DNA of 64,000 nt. Origin: Bigelowiella natans CCMP2755 (Eukaryota > Cercozoa > Chlorarachniophyceae). The position numbers were made by a program, and so were the translations under genes. Location of the stretch: contig ADNK01001385.1 in NCBI GenBank assembly GCA_000320545.1, forward strand, positions 5,001 to 69,000. The letters run 5' to 3'. Numbering within the stretch: the stretch's first letter is position 1; each line of letters starts with the position of its first letter. Below are positions 45,304-57,688 of this stretch, in pieces. The notes below the pieces were generated by a model. It was not told the DNA's origin. It did not search any database and saw only the letters and a list, made by a program, of their open reading frames with translations.

Positions 45304-45998
45304 CTACTCGAATAGTTCATGGCAAAGGCTGTGAGGATCAGTTACCACATCCCATGCATCAGTGCATCAGAGCAGTCCTCTATCGCAAGGCGTACTTTTG
45401 CACTTTTGCATTGGCTTGCGTCCGCCCTTTGTAGAATAGTATGTACTTTACTCTGTTCCATTCTGGCAATGAGCCACTGCGAAGAGTGCCGCACTTCTTC
45501 GACTTGCATTCACCTTTGCCCCATCCTTCTGCCTTCCTGGAGTTAATATCGGATGGGAAGGAAAGGAAAAACCGGAGGAAAAACCGTGTGTGTTGTGGCA
45601 GTCTAGTCGTCAATGCATTAAGCAGCGTCATTAAAGTAGATCTAGTTGTCGCAGATAAAAAATGTCCTAAGATTAGCTTACATGCGCGTTACCTTCTTAT
45701 TTTTAGCTTTTTTAGGGTCATTCTCCGTCACACTAGATCTATTCTTGATGAGATATTTTAGACACAGCCGTTACATGAATTCAGATTTATGACGTCGACG
45801 GTTTATTTTGGAAACTGCCCATCCATATATCCATATCCATTTGGAATGCAAAATCTTAGTCCATTCCTACAATAATCACTTTATGCCAGTCAGTGCCAGC
45901 GATACGTGCGTAGATATTTATCATTTTATTAGTTAATAGTCACATTTCAAAGGCATCCTCACCACAGCTCCCCAACTCACGGCCTCTTACCTCCAAAG
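45304..45998. other. Region between the Rdx exon and the DUF3303 gene
   Basis: Should contain the missing 5' exon of the Rdx gene and the DUF3303 promoter. No CxxC-bearing exon was recognised on the minus strand. Confidence 0.35.
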
Positions 45999-46213
45999 AT
46001 GAAGTTCATGATTACTTACGAGATTCCTCAGGACAAATACCTCCCAACCATGTCTGCTTTTGGCGCCATGAGCGTCGAGGTGACACCATTTCTAATCACA
46101 TCCACGCACGCTTTCAATCATTCTATTTTTTTTTTATGACATTTTTTTCACAAATATTTTGTTACACACAAACTCATCTTTAGAAAACCGTGGTTTTGCA
46201 TTTGCGCTTGTGC

Positions 46214-46254
<41 letters not shown>

Positions 46255-46703
46255 AGCATCGAAGGGACCAGTTTGAAAATTTTCCTCATTTCGCTGAGCC
46301 AGTCATTCATTTCCGAACTGACCCGCAGGACGACAAGAAGGACATGGGCCCAGACATCAAACTTCTGGGCCGTTACCATGACCTAGCAGGCAAAAGAGGC
46401 TGGGCTATCGTTGAAGCTGCAACCTTGGAAATCGTGTCTGCGGTGAGATTTCAACATTTCCCATGTTTTCTCTCACGTACATGCATTGCATGTCATTCGG
46501 GTGTGCTGACGCTGTTAGAATTCGCTAGAAACACCTTCACAACTACGTCCTATTTCTAATATTATTTTTGTGTGTCACGTTATGTGTGCATCTAGTGGGG
46601 CCTCAACTGGGCAGGAGCGTGTCAAATAACCTGTACTCCCGTCCTCGATGACAAGTCTGCCCGAGCCGTGCTCTCTTCCCATCCGTTGTGCAAAAAAAAA
46701 TAG
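45999..46703 (+). CDS. DUF3303-family small protein
   Basis: Three phase-0 exons: 45999-46079, 46329-46442, 46596-46703, giving 100 aa. Sequence marks: start MKFMITYEIPQDKY, IKLLGRYHDLAGKRGWAIVE, then WGLNWAGACQITCTPVLDDK. This matches the DUF3303 ferredoxin-like/Dabb-like fold, mostly known from bacteria, whose role is unknown. The C-terminus is short and basic (CKKK). Intron 1 contains (GT)n. No targeting signal. Confidence 0.8.
46216..46251. repeat. (GT)n microsatellite
   Basis: Inside intron 1 of the DUF3303 gene. Confidence 0.9.
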
Positions 46704-48268
46704 ACATGTGTGTAGATGTCTGCAGGAACGGTTGAGTGGTAGAATTACTCATGAGGCTCTGCTGCATGACAAAACACACATGTGTGCATGTGTCTACGCT
46801 TGAGTTCATTTTTCATTATTGCATTTGTTGCATTGATGCTGTGCTGGCTTGCATGATGACCAATGTTCTAACCTGTGGAGTGAACTGCATGAATGGCCGT
46901 CCATGTTGATCGTTTGTTGCGCGAACATTTTCAACATATCCCATGCACGTACAAGATGCGATTGCGGCACACGTGTGCACAATGAGGCGGCTGTCCGGCC
47001 ACACATGTGCGCAAGAGGGATGTGATTGATCAATTTGGCATTTATTGTGTTCAGTGGTCATCTTCACATCTTCACATGTAGCTGACATGCAACGCAAAGC
47101 ATGCACTTGCGTATGTAATATTAACACAATGTATTGCTATGTCCACGTAATCTTCCGTCGATCCATCGCTGGAACGTGGGCTGTCCGCGCCACGGTATCG
47201 TACGCACGTACACGCAGATCTTTGCCATGCACAAAGAAAGAGATACATTGTTCAGACGCAAAGCAACCAGACCTCTGCAAGCTTGTCACAGCAAGCATTG
47301 AATGACGAGCAAAAATCATCGGTCATCATCATATATGACGTATACCTGCGCCCCTCAATGATGACACATTTGAAATGATGATATGCTGCGCGTCATTGCT
47401 CATGTTAATGCCTGTGTAGCTAGATCATCTGATCGATAGGACATCGGATCGCATGCAATACGATGTACATGGCGTACAATGGTTACCGTTTATCATCACA
47501 GCGTAGATTCACGCTACGTACATGCGCGAAACGCGAGACATTGTTGCATGCTAGCATGCTCATGCATGCAGCGCACAGCAGACCGAAACAACATGCATTT
47601 CATTTCCATAAAATACGTACATCACGACAAGCGGAGATCAACAGATTCAACACTAGAGCAGTATAAGCAGCTGCTGCATTGCACATAATATATCCGTCTT
47701 ACGTTGTCTATAATCTGTGCAGCGCTTCATATAGGTCATGCTAAACTCCGCACTGCTACATGCGACAACACAGCTGATTTATTTAGACAGCTGACTTATT
47801 TAGTTGTATGTACTAACCAAACTTTTTCATCACACGAGAAGAGAAATCATACGTAAAAAATTTATGCACATGCAGCACTTCTTATTTTAATATTATATTA
47901 CTTTCCATATTTATGTTCTTTGTAATTGTTTTTTATATTAACTCCTACTTACACCCAATGTTTGAAATTCTTTCACACCGATAGAAATTTTCGAACGATA
48001 TGTGAGACTCACGCCATCGAAGACAAACTCATATACCGACATTCATCCGTCATGATCCACCGTCGGAGTCAAGATATATTATCATATATTTGGATATTCT
48101 TTGGAGTAAATACTTCCTCATCTTAATCATTGGTATTCATAGCAACTCTTTGGTAGAATAGTCATAAGAAAATGCCCTCCCTCTCCAGCCACCAGCTATC
48201 ATGCACCCCAACAGGTGTGCACGTTACGGGGTTACAGAGAGTGCAGTGTGCTGCTACTGTTGCTAAAT
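46704..48268. other. Intergenic CATG/TGCA-rich island
   Basis: No gene seen. Contains the palindrome at 47547, a probable repeat tail near 47053-47083 (tggtcatcttcacatcttcacatgtagct), and many tgcatg/acgtac words. Confidence 0.45.
47547..47558. repeat. 12-bp palindrome CATGCTAGCATG
   Basis: Exact copy. Confidence 0.9.
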
Positions 48269-50215
48269 TTACTTCTTCTTCGAATGTCTCTTGACGCGGT
48301 TGAAAGGTGTAACATTGTCATTCATCACGAAGTTGTACATGACGGCGCTCCAAGAATCGTGACCTGGTGATGATGATGGTTCAAGATACGCGGACAGTAA
48401 GGAGCTTGTTTGATGAGAAGAAAGGAGGGGGATGAAAGTGTTTTCGGTGAAAAAATACAGCAAAGCAGCACACTCTTACATGGGATATCATTGTAGAATT
48501 CCGGAGCAATTTTGCGCAACAATGGAAGTCTGCAAAAAAAGTTGCCATACTCGCGTCAGACAGTGATATTTTCAATCTTAACGAAACTATTCAGTCTTCA
48601 TTTCATAACCACCATCATCATCGCTATCCTTGCGTCATCCTTGTTTTTTTACCTGGACCAAGGAATGGCTGGGAAGTCATGGTGTTCGTTGTGGTAGCCG
48701 ACATTAAATGTAATCTTGTTCAGGGGACCATAGTATGAGTAAGTCTGCAAGAGGAGGGGGCACACATTTCGGTTAATAAATGAATCAGACAGTTAGTGGT
48801 AGTAGCTGCGAAGCGCAACTGCGAATCTCACTACGAAGAATACAATTATGTGAAGGAACGCATAGAGAAAGAGGCGAGGGTGGGGGTGAAGGTCTTTACC
48901 TCATTGTCATCTCGGAAAACCATGTGCTCCGCGAGAAAGTGCCCAGCACAAGGATGCAGCGAGGCTGTTGTTAGTTGAATGAGGTCATTGAAGGAAATGC
49001 TGCGTGTGGTCAACTCTGAACATTCGGGCCCTTAGGTCAGTAGTTTTCGGTCTCACTTCTATGCTAACCACTTTATTGATTTACAACTATGAGATTTAGT
49101 GCACAGTCTCATCATTATCATCATCATCATCATCTAGGTTTTTCCGCCGCAGCAGCAGGTTCTTACCGAGCATGACAGCCGTAAAGCAGAAGAGAGGAAC
49201 TTCATAGCCAAAGGTCTTGTACATAAAGAAGTTGGTCTGATAATGACGTATGACATTGAATAATATTAATAATTATTATTAATAATATAACGTTGCTGAT
49301 ACAGTTCGTGCTAACAATATATGCTCGCAGGCACACAGATACCCCCACACAAACACACACACACACATATAAATAATACATACTTAATTTATAATAACTT
49401 CAAACTTCTGGCGTAAGTGAAGCAATACTATCAGCACTACTTATTGTCCACATAACATATGTTTACACCATCATTGTAGGAGATCATCAGCTACAAGTTT
49501 GGAATTTCACATTATGGCTAAAAATTAGTCTTCCTGGTTCTCGCAAATAAAACATCCATCTTTCAATGCGTGATATTTCTTCTTCTAACGAGGCAATTAT
49601 TGTTTACCCCAAAGACGATGACATGGTTAATTAGGTGCCAGAAAGTAGGACTCTTTGGCCGCGTGAGCAGAGGGCGAAGCGTGTAAACAAACTGCAAGCA
49701 AATTCATCACCTCACCATTTATTTACAATCTCACAATGAAATCCCGTGACGCTTCGCTGCAGTGCTGTTGTGGAAATCGAAAGTATCACATCGCTGCACT
49801 ATGCTCCGAACAGGTATGCATCTTCAATGCCATGTCGCCGCAGCCTCGAAAACACAATGGTGATATTCTTCTTACCAGCATTGCAGCAAGGTATATGGTC
49901 TTCAGTATCTTCCCCTGAAAGAAGTTACCTTCCCATTCCTTTGCAGCATGTTTAACGATCATGTCAACAACAAACGGAAGAAAGAAACAAGGAGAAACTA
50001 AATTTGCGATACACTCGCCACAAAATTCCATTCATAAAATATCTTGCTTGTTTAGTTTAACCCTCAAATTATACTTAATCTATAGCAGTCACCGTTGGAA
50101 GATCAGTGTCGTATTGTTCATCGCCCTGCAATTTGTGGTGTTCGAAGTGATAGGCTGTGAAAAAAGGGGGAGAAAGGAGGGGGAAAGAATCGAACATTAA
50201 TATGCGGGAGAAACG

Positions 50216-50256
<41 letters not shown>

Positions 50257-51471
50257 CCTCTTATTTATTGTCCTAGTATCAGAAATTATGAATAATTCTG
50301 TAGCTATATTCTGTTGGTCATTCATATTTTATGTGAGGGAAACCTACCTTTGAAGTCGATAACGTAAGGGACGCAAATGGGGGTCTGAGGTGGTTTTGAA
50401 ACAAAAATCAAAGAAATAGAACATATCCTCTTGTGAGGCAAGAAAAAAACAAAGGCGCGAGAGAACGATGGAAGTAGCATAGGCGTCGAACATAGTCACT
50501 AAATCATCCTCATGCTAGTCTCTCCCCCCTTCCACAAACCTGTGTGAAGATGGCAAGTAGCTTGCTCAAGGTAAAGGAGCGGAAAGCAAGATTGTGCACG
50601 ATCTGAAGGGAGAACGTGGAAATGAGGAGGCTGCGGATAGAAAACTTTGGTTCCGATTGGTTGAAAAGAAATATTCAAAGACCATCAGCAAACCGCACTG
50701 CCTTCTACCTCATGCGTGGCGAGAAAGATGCTGTGGACCATAGTGCTTCCGATAAAGTAGCAAACGAGGAACCTGGTTATGAGTGAGCCGAACTTATTTG
50801 TCAACTCTATTTTGAAGTATGGATTACAGATTGTTGCTGTTCTCTACAATCATGAGTTACAGGCTCTTTTTCTCTTTCTCTCCCTCTCTCTCTCCCTACT
50901 CTCTGTTTATATATATGTATATGTATATATGTATATGTATATATGTATATATTACAAACATGAGACTTTTGTATTGCATAATGGTCATGATATGCTAGAC
51001 AACCAGGGAAGGGTTCCCACATAGCTCTTCATAGCTATCGCTGTCAGGTATTGGACAGCCACCATTCCGACGACAATGTACTTGGTCAGTGGTTCTACAC
51101 CGAACAGTTTTTTTACCTATCAAAAAAGATACATTTGTTGAGAATATGAGGAAGAAGAAGAAGAAGAAGAAGAAGAAGAAGAAGAAGAAGAAGAAGAAGA
51201 AGAAGAAATCATTTTGTTTCAAAGTCCAATGGCGTAGAAGTCAACCTCAGGATGCGCTTTTTGAATGGCGTTGCGTCGATCAACATGTGGTTCGCGGTCT
51301 TCCTTCCAGACGAAATTCTGATTGCAGGTACCAAAACTGAGCACACAGTCTTTCTCTACTCTCTCTCACATATGTATATTGTTCTTTCTTCTTCTGTATC
51401 CTTCATACAGTGAGTTTAGGTTTGGAATCATCAAAAGGCTGGGTTGCGGTCAGGGTCACGGTCGCCGTCAT
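48269..51471 (-). CDS. DES1: Sphingolipid delta(4)-desaturase (DES1)
   Basis: Fourteen phase-consistent exons give 330 aa, the usual family length: 51409-51471, 51246-51317, 51004-51116, 50709-50772, 50540-50602, 50348-50384, 50093-50154, 49876-49938, 49608-49691, 49167-49236, 48900-48964, 48653-48744, 48480-48529, 48269-48363. Marks: [20 protein letters not shown] near the N-terminus, three histidine boxes (HEIVHN, HFEHH, HNEHH), several membrane helices, and [13 protein letters not shown] then [20 protein letters not shown]. The C-terminus has [12 protein letters not shown]. The enzyme is a diiron ER membrane desaturase that places the delta-4 trans double bond in dihydroceramide to make ceramide. 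Two histidine boxes are split or flanked by introns. Head to head with ataxin-3. Confidence 0.93.
50219..50250. repeat. (GA)n microsatellite
   Basis: Intronic in DES1. Confidence 0.9.
51148..51207. repeat. (AGA)n microsatellite
   Basis: About 20 AGA units in the DES1 intron. Read on the gene strand this is (TCT)n, within about 30 bases of the acceptor for the exon ending at 51116. Confidence 0.9.
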
Positions 51472-51971
51472 CTTGGGGTGTTGATCGCAGAGTGAACTCG
51501 TGATGAAGTTGTACGCCGCACAGCTAAGATCTGAAAAGCAGATTTCTACATTCTATTTGCGTTCACAATCCCAAAATATTGCGCCGTATGGTAAAATAGT
51601 TTGTCGCTTAGTAGAATCACATGGTATTTCGGCATCCATTGTATTTTCTGATCCCTCGGCAGAACTGAATAGTGGAAAGACAAACTGAAAATATCCATCC
51701 GTTTTATTTTTTGTGGATGATGTTGGCTCGCATTTTTTGAGGGGAAAATACCATAAAAACCTTCCGAGCAAGCCTGATCGGTTTTGTCTCGTAGCTATCT
51801 TTATTATTGTCAATGGTACAAATTAAACTCATACATTTTACGTCTATTTTACACCTGCGACAATACGTAGAAAGTTTATTCGTAATTTAACGATTTAGAA
51901 GGATAAATCTATATTGCGACAACCATTTCTTTCATAGCTGGCACAAGTTTCCTTTCTCTCCTTCTTGACCC
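51472..51971. promoter_or_regulatory. Divergent promoter region DES1/ataxin-3
   Basis: Five hundred bp between the two chosen start codons. No specific element identified. Confidence 0.35.
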
Positions 51972-53242
51972 ATGGAGGTTGATGCGTGCTGTCCTTCCTT
52001 TCGTTTTTATTGCGGAGTAGAGAAGGATTTGTAGCAAAAGGGGTTAAGATAGAATTTATATAGTCTTATAATATCGTCTCGATGGACTGTGTTGGGTTTT
52101 GAGCTGAGTTAATCGTTGACTCGCGTTTTTTCTTCCGATGGTGTTAGAATTCATATTTCAAAAGTCTGACCGGTATTTCGCGTTAGGTGTACTGGGAACC
52201 TCAAAAGGCAGCATTCTGCGGTGTCCATGCGGTGAATAATCTGATTCAGGGCCCGCTATACTCGGAATGGGACTTCAGTCAGGTTGCTCTGGCTCTCACA
52301 GAGGAAGAACGAAAGCTGATGGCTGCACAAGGGACCGACTCCAAAGACTACTTGGTGAATATGATTCAGCCCAACATATCTCCTTGATATACGTATATTC
52401 AGAGGGAAGCTAAAAGTAAGATATTTCGTCGTGTGTACATTAAGGTGTTCATGGCCAAGGATAGCACGCATGTAGATGAATCTGGAAACTTCTCGATTGA
52501 AGTCATCAAGAAGGTAGTACGGATTTCCAGGCAAATGAAAGCAATAACGTATATTATGATTTTGTTCCATGAGATGAAATTTCTCACAAATATCTTTCCT
52601 CATATTGTGTAATTGTATGCAATGTGTCCTCAACAGGCAATCACAAACATGAACCTTGAAATCACTAGTCTCAACCACCCGAAGATGAAGAAGGCCAAGC
52701 AGGTGCTTCGTTAAGCTGCTACCTTTTTCAGCTGATATGTGCTGTTCTTTTCGTCATCCTCATCTTGAACGTTCTATGTTTGTTCTTTAACAGGAACCAC
52801 ATAAGGAAATAGCGTTCATATGCAACCACGCCAGGTAAAGGATTTAACCTTGTCATTGTAATTACGATTCATTCCCCTTTCCTCGTATTCTCCGCAGTAG
52901 AGTTTAAAAGCTTGGTTTAATTCCTTGCCGTTGACATCGTTATGACCGCCGGCATTTCTTTTCCTTTTTTCTTCTTCGTCGTCGTCCTCCTCTTCTTCCC
53001 CCCTATTCATATCCTCTATATTAGTCACTGGCTCACGATTAGGAAAATAGCCGGTGTCTGGTACAATCTCAACAGCCTCTTAAACAACGGCCCCCATACT
53101 ATAGGCGAGACGTACCTTGGTGCCTTTTTGCAACAGGTTGCAGCTCCGAAGCCATCAAATATTGTTTCACACATCATCGTTCGTCTAATATCACGATCCG
53201 ATTTTCGTTTTTGCTTTCATTTCGAATGTGTTTTACACCTTT

Positions 53243-53274
<32 letters not shown>

Positions 53275-54165
53275 CGTCCTCATCACCAATATCATCATCA
53301 CTCAGCTAGCTCTAGATAAGTACTCGATCTTCGTTATTCGCGGAAGGCTCCCAGATCCGCTTCAGGTAATGTAGTAGTCTATGAAATTCTCGAGATTAGA
53401 TTCCGAAATGAAACGGGGAAACATCCAAATAAATCCCCATGATCTTAATCGTAGCCGCGCCACAGAATGGCAGCATACGCGTCGAAAGACACTCCTGGCC
53501 ATCATTAATCCGTTGTTATGTGTTTATCGCATGGTAGGAAAAGGGAAATGGCATGCGGATCGCTGTGTCGAAGATCTCCACTAAGGGGACAAAGGGAATC
53601 GAGTAAGAATGATGAGCCACATGGCGATATTTAAGCGATTGTTTAAGTAACACTAGCCATTGAGAATGTAGGAAAATGGAAGAAGTCTAGATTAGAGGCT
53701 ATCAAGAAGACATACAATTTGATAGTGAAAACTAAATAAGCAAGCATTTCTTTTAGGAAGCGCAATATTGCGATGGAAGTGACGAATGAAATTGTTAAGC
53801 TCTTTCTTCATTGTTCTAATCCCCTCACCGTCCTTTCCTCCCCTCTTCGCTTTTGCAGCATGGGATTTAAGGGGGAAGGGAAAGGCAAGGGGAACGGTGG
53901 TGGAACGGGTGCGGCCAAGTCAGATCTCGAAAGAGCCCTGGCACTCAGTAGACAGGACCAAGGTACTGAGGAGTAGTCATCATCATCATCTATCCATAAA
54001 ATACCCATAGTGACGATAATTTTCCCTGCCATCCGTAGGGTCTTAAGTTAACTTTGACTGTCGTCTCCTCACTGTTATGTACTCAGGATCGCATGTTTCA
54101 GAGGACGATATGTTGAAACGGGTCCCATTATCATCCTAACCATCATTATCATCCTCATCATCATT

Positions 54166-54197
<32 letters not shown>

Positions 54198-54438
54198 TTT
54201 CGCCGACTCCATTAGAATAATAGAATAATAGAACGTAGTTCATAAAGTTGTTTCTTGAAGATTTCTGGTGACATTTCGTGTTCGTTCATCAATCATCATG
54301 AGCTTATTTGATCCCCAGGCGCTGGAAATGAGTATGGCGACGACACAATCCAGCAGCAGTTCCTCAGCAACATCCGCTCCTATATCTGAAGAAGAACAAC
54401 TCCGTTTAGCAATGCAGCTATCTATGCAGGATAATTAA
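51972..54438 (+). CDS. ATXN3: Ataxin-3-like deubiquitinase (Josephin domain plus three UIMs)
   Basis: Supported exons: 52187-52354, 52445-52513, 52637-52702, 52794-52834, 53025-53136, 53306-53365, 53859-53962, 54087-54121, 54319-54438; a 6-nt first coding exon (51972-51977, Met-Glu) is inferred. A short linker exon between 53365 and 53859 is needed by phase but not found. The Josephin triad is intact: Cys in AAFCGVHAVNN, His in NHASHWLTIRK, Asn in WYNLNSLL. Other marks are VDESGNFSIEVI and KYSIFVIRGRLPD. Three ubiquitin-interacting motifs follow: SDLERALALSRQD, EDDMLKRALEMSM and EEEQLRLAMQLSMQDN at the very end. There is no polyglutamine tract. Family role: trimming ubiquitin chains in proteasome and ERAD quality control. 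Confidence 0.9.
54160..54195. repeat. (ATC)n microsatellite
   Basis: In the last ataxin-3 intron; a similar tract lies at 53241-53270 ahead of another acceptor. Confidence 0.85.
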
Positions 54439-54729
54439 TAGATGCTGCTCTGCTGACAGAGAGACGGTAGTGGTCATGGGTCGCGTGAAATAGGTCCAGA
54501 CATCACATTGTAACATGCTCGTCGACATTTCAATGTAAATAGTTTGTTCTGTACAGTGGAAATCGAAAATTTTATCGTGTGATGGTGCGATGCCTACGTT
54601 CGCGCGTGTGTAATATATGCAGTGGTACATAAACGCTAAATGTGAAAGGTGTGAAAGGTGCCATGTAAAAAGGGCATTCATTATCACTCATTAATCACTA
54701 CGACAATCAGCTGCTTCATTTAGTCATGT

Positions 54730-54741
54730 CATGCTAGCATG
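54730..54741. repeat. 12-bp palindrome CATGCTAGCATG
   Basis: Exact copy. Confidence 0.9.
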
Positions 54742-55129
54742 CATACACGACACAAGGCGCGCCTGGCGGTGCGCACATCAAAGTCGCTGGACTTGAGTCA
54801 GCGCTGGATCGGAAGCCGATTTGTCGTGTCGTACGTGATATGTCGATCAAAACAAAATTGTTCATTCTTTCGTGTCGTCGACAATCTCGTTTTCGACAAG
54901 GCATGACTGTATTTGATTTCATGATCATCAGTAACCTGGCCTGATGATTCTGCAGTGCATCCCGAAAACATTACTTCATCTCCGCACTGTTCCCATCTCT
55001 TCACACAATTGCTTCAACGTCAACGTCCGCGGCTTCAGCTTCAATCATCATCATGCTGCGCGGGCGACCTTGTTTCTAGACATCTTTCACGGTCCATGAA
55101 ACAGTAGGAAACATTGCTTGCTACAACAA

Positions 55130-55260
55130 ATGAACAACTTAATGCAATGTTTCCAGTTGTGCATCCGAAAGTATCATCAGAAGTACTCAGTTCCACCTCC
55201 TCCCCAAGCAGCGAGCGCAAGAACCGGAAGTCAATTCCGAAGAAGGACAGATGGATGTCG
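55130..55260 (+). mobile_element. Decayed repeat related to 58.1 kb
   Basis: Bases around 55140-55195 align with 58125-58180 (about 70 percent by eye, sharing atcatcagaagt). Both read as SSEV..ST in one frame. Likely fragments of one unknown element. Confidence 0.35.
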
Positions 55261-55503
55261 CAAGCTAAAAAACACCTGTTATTTTTATCCTTTTTCTCTT
55301 ACATTTTGTTGTCGTATGGGGGAAATTCGCAAGGGTTGTCGTGAGAGCACAGCAACACAGACGCGGACGACGCTAAAAGGAGTCCGTGTTTCAATGTGCC
55401 GTCCTTGAGAAAGCTTTCGTGCGGAAGTATCCACCTAAATTAAACCGTTGTGAAGCCTTTTATCTATTACTCAAATACTTGACTTGGGAGAGAAGAAGAG
55501 CGG

Positions 55504-55803
55504 GTGGAGAAGATTGCTTGCAATGAGAAACGTTATCTCAACAGTGATGATTCAGTTGAGGCGTGTCAAACTTGGCTCAATACGGTATTTAACTATCTGT
55601 GCAATAAATGTTTCATACATATGTCCACGCAGATTCGAGTTGTGTTGCTGTCCAGCATCATCGAAACAGATATATTTCGCAGAATTCTCGCCGCCGCTGC
55701 ATTATTCCTGGGCTTTTTCCTTTTCTGGGATTATTCGAAGTTCTTCGCATCATGTCCAATCGAGGTCACATCAAATTTAGCCCTAATCTTGTACAACATG
55801 TAG
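55504..55803 (+). CDS. Unrecognised ORF with one hydrophobic helix
   Basis: Ninety-nine codons with a helix-like start, then LAAAALFLGFFLFW as a probable membrane segment. Not recognised, no splice partner seen. It could be a small gene or chance. Confidence 0.2.
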   Translation: MEKIACNEKRYLNSDDSVEACQTWLNTVFNYLCNKCFIHMSTQIRVVLLSSIIETDIFRRILAAAALFLGFFLFWDYSKFFASCPIEVTSNLALILYNM

Positions 55804-55822
55804 ATACACGAGGACAATAACT

Positions 55823-55823
<1 letters not shown>

Positions 55824-55866
<43 letters not shown>
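55824..55866. repeat. (AGC)n microsatellite
   Basis: About 14 AGC units, just downstream of the small ORF. Confidence 0.9.
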
Positions 55867-55867
<1 letters not shown>

Positions 55868-56025
55868 TAAAAACCTTATTTTGTTAGGTGAGAGCACTGA
55901 AATTCCACGGTGGCGACCCCGCAACAAATGATGGCAGCTGCACGTGCGGAACGGACGGTTTGTCTAGTTGTTGAAATGTCATTTGTGGTGAAGGTGCTTC
56001 ACCTCGAGATATATGAACACACAAA

Positions 56026-57127
56026 ATGGTGCCATCAGGTTATTGCATGTGCACACCCAGCTTGGCAATCGATGCAATCATAGAGGTGATAATGGAGTTT
56101 TTACAACGCAATGAGGACGATGTAAAATCTTTTCTCCCGTTACTGATTTACTTGAAGGTTGAGTTTGGAGGCGGTGAAGAATCTTGGTTGATGCTTGTTC
56201 GCCGCAGGTAATACATCTGATTGTTCCTTCCTCCATCCATATTTTTCGATGATTATCACTGAAGCCCCTGCTCCTTATGCGGAATGACCAGTGAGATGGC
56301 ACGACTACGACAACGTTACAACAACAACAACGATTTCAGTACACGGAGACCATGACGAAGGGCCGAGACGCAGAGTTCCTTTATTTATAAGTAATTTTAA
56401 TTACATCTCAGAGATCCACCCGCTGATGTGAATGCGATCGTCGGAGGATTTGTTGAGGTTCGTTGATTTCATAAATTCGCCAACAATGGGATGATGGCAT
56501 TTGTAGCCGAACTACCAAGCATCTAAATTCGCTGCTCATTATCTGTAATTTTTCGCGTCAGTGTTTGGATATGCGCAAATGTACATGTATTATTCTTCTA
56601 TACCGAACGTCATTCCGAGAGAGAAGGGAGGGTTGTAAAACAATCACAAGGATCATTCTGTGAGCGATCATTCAATGAATAAGGGCCACGCTCAATTCAT
56701 GGTATGTGCCCAGGTTTTTGAGTCTGTTGAGACAGCTGTCGCGCGCGAAGTTAAAGAGGAAACTAATCTTGTCCTCGATACGGTCGGATTCGAGCACTCA
56801 TGGGAAAATGCGTCTGTTCTGCTGTTCGGCCCTTCTTGACTTATTCATATTTTCCTTGTCGCAGGAGAAAGATTGCAAGCTGTTTGGAGTGTACAGTGAT
56901 CCGAAACGCGATAAGCGCAGGTTTCTTATAAACTCACGCCGCTTTATGAAGGATGGCCTATAGTTGATGACCTTTGGAAGCGATAGTTGTCGTCACCTTT
57001 CTCTCGCGGAATTTGTTCAATATTGTGATTCCTCGTTTGAATGGGGCTTTGAGAATACGCATCGAAAGTTTAAAATAACCCCAGATGCTTGTTTGCGCGT
57101 CTTCTCCCTTTTTCTGTCTCTTTTCGG

Positions 57128-57167
<40 letters not shown>

Positions 57168-57688
57168 GTGTGTAAGAGATAGAGAGGTGAACGAGGGGGG
57201 AGTGGAAGGTCATCGTATGCATCGAAGTTACTTGTGGTTGGATAATCAGGCACACAGTGAGTATTGTCTACCGTTGTTCCGTCAATAAAGCAAGAACTGA
57301 GAATGTGAAAGGGTCTGCCATCCTAAAAATATATCAGATACTTACCACATGATACAGATGCAAGCTGATATGCTTACTCACCTCCCCCCTCCCCCCCCCC
57401 TCCCATTCTCTCTATGTGTTCGCGCGCGCGCGTGTGTGTGTGTGTGTGTGTGTGTGTCTATGTTTTGTGCCATAAATAGGAAGGATGATGCGAGGGCAGT
57501 CGAATTTTATCCTCTTTCCCAGTGGAAGTCGCTGAAATTTGGTACTGCGACGTTCCCCCCCAACGCCAACGAACTATACACTCCTTGTGACTGATTTTAT
57601 ACTAAATTTCTCTTGTCTGTTGAAAGGATTTGATCATCGCAAAATTTTCCAAGATTACATGGGAAAATATCATCCAACCTTGCAGTGA
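56026..57688 (+). CDS. Nudix hydrolase
   Basis: Eight exons: 56026-56085, 56158-56207, 56412-56457, 56714-56782, 56865-56920, 57250-57312, 57480-57541, 57627-57688, giving 155 aa. The fold is complete: AIDAIIEVEFGGGEESWLML, then RRRDPPADVNAIVGGFVE, the Nudix box GFVEVFESVETAVAREVKEE, and KLFGVYSDPKRDKRRHTVSI. Then come VEFYPLSQWK and a closing helix GFDHRKIFQDY. The box keeps the catalytic REVKEE core, but the usual Gly after EE-x is Asn. The layout (GGFVE...E..REv.EE, YSDP.RDKR.H) resembles ADP-ribose/NADH-type pyrophosphatases. The substrate cannot be read from sequence. The start codon is the first Met of exon 1. Confidence 0.88.
57420..57457. repeat. (CG)n/(GT)n microsatellite
   Basis: Short CG tract running into GT repeats just before an acceptor of the Nudix gene. 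A further (GT)n sits at 57130-57160. Confidence 0.85.

Larger units (their letters stand above)
54439..56025. other. Intergenic region with repeats and a possible small ORF
   Basis: Contains the palindrome at 54730, transposon-like debris at about 55.1-55.25 kb, a 99-codon frame at 55504-55803, and (AGC)n at 55824-55866. Confidence 0.4.

Noticed and set aside
45280-45320. TAG read as an amino acid
   Set aside because: Other genes here, such as the DUF1996 gene, MLH3, CDK7 and the DUF3303 gene, end with TAG, so the code is standard; an intron boundary is simpler.
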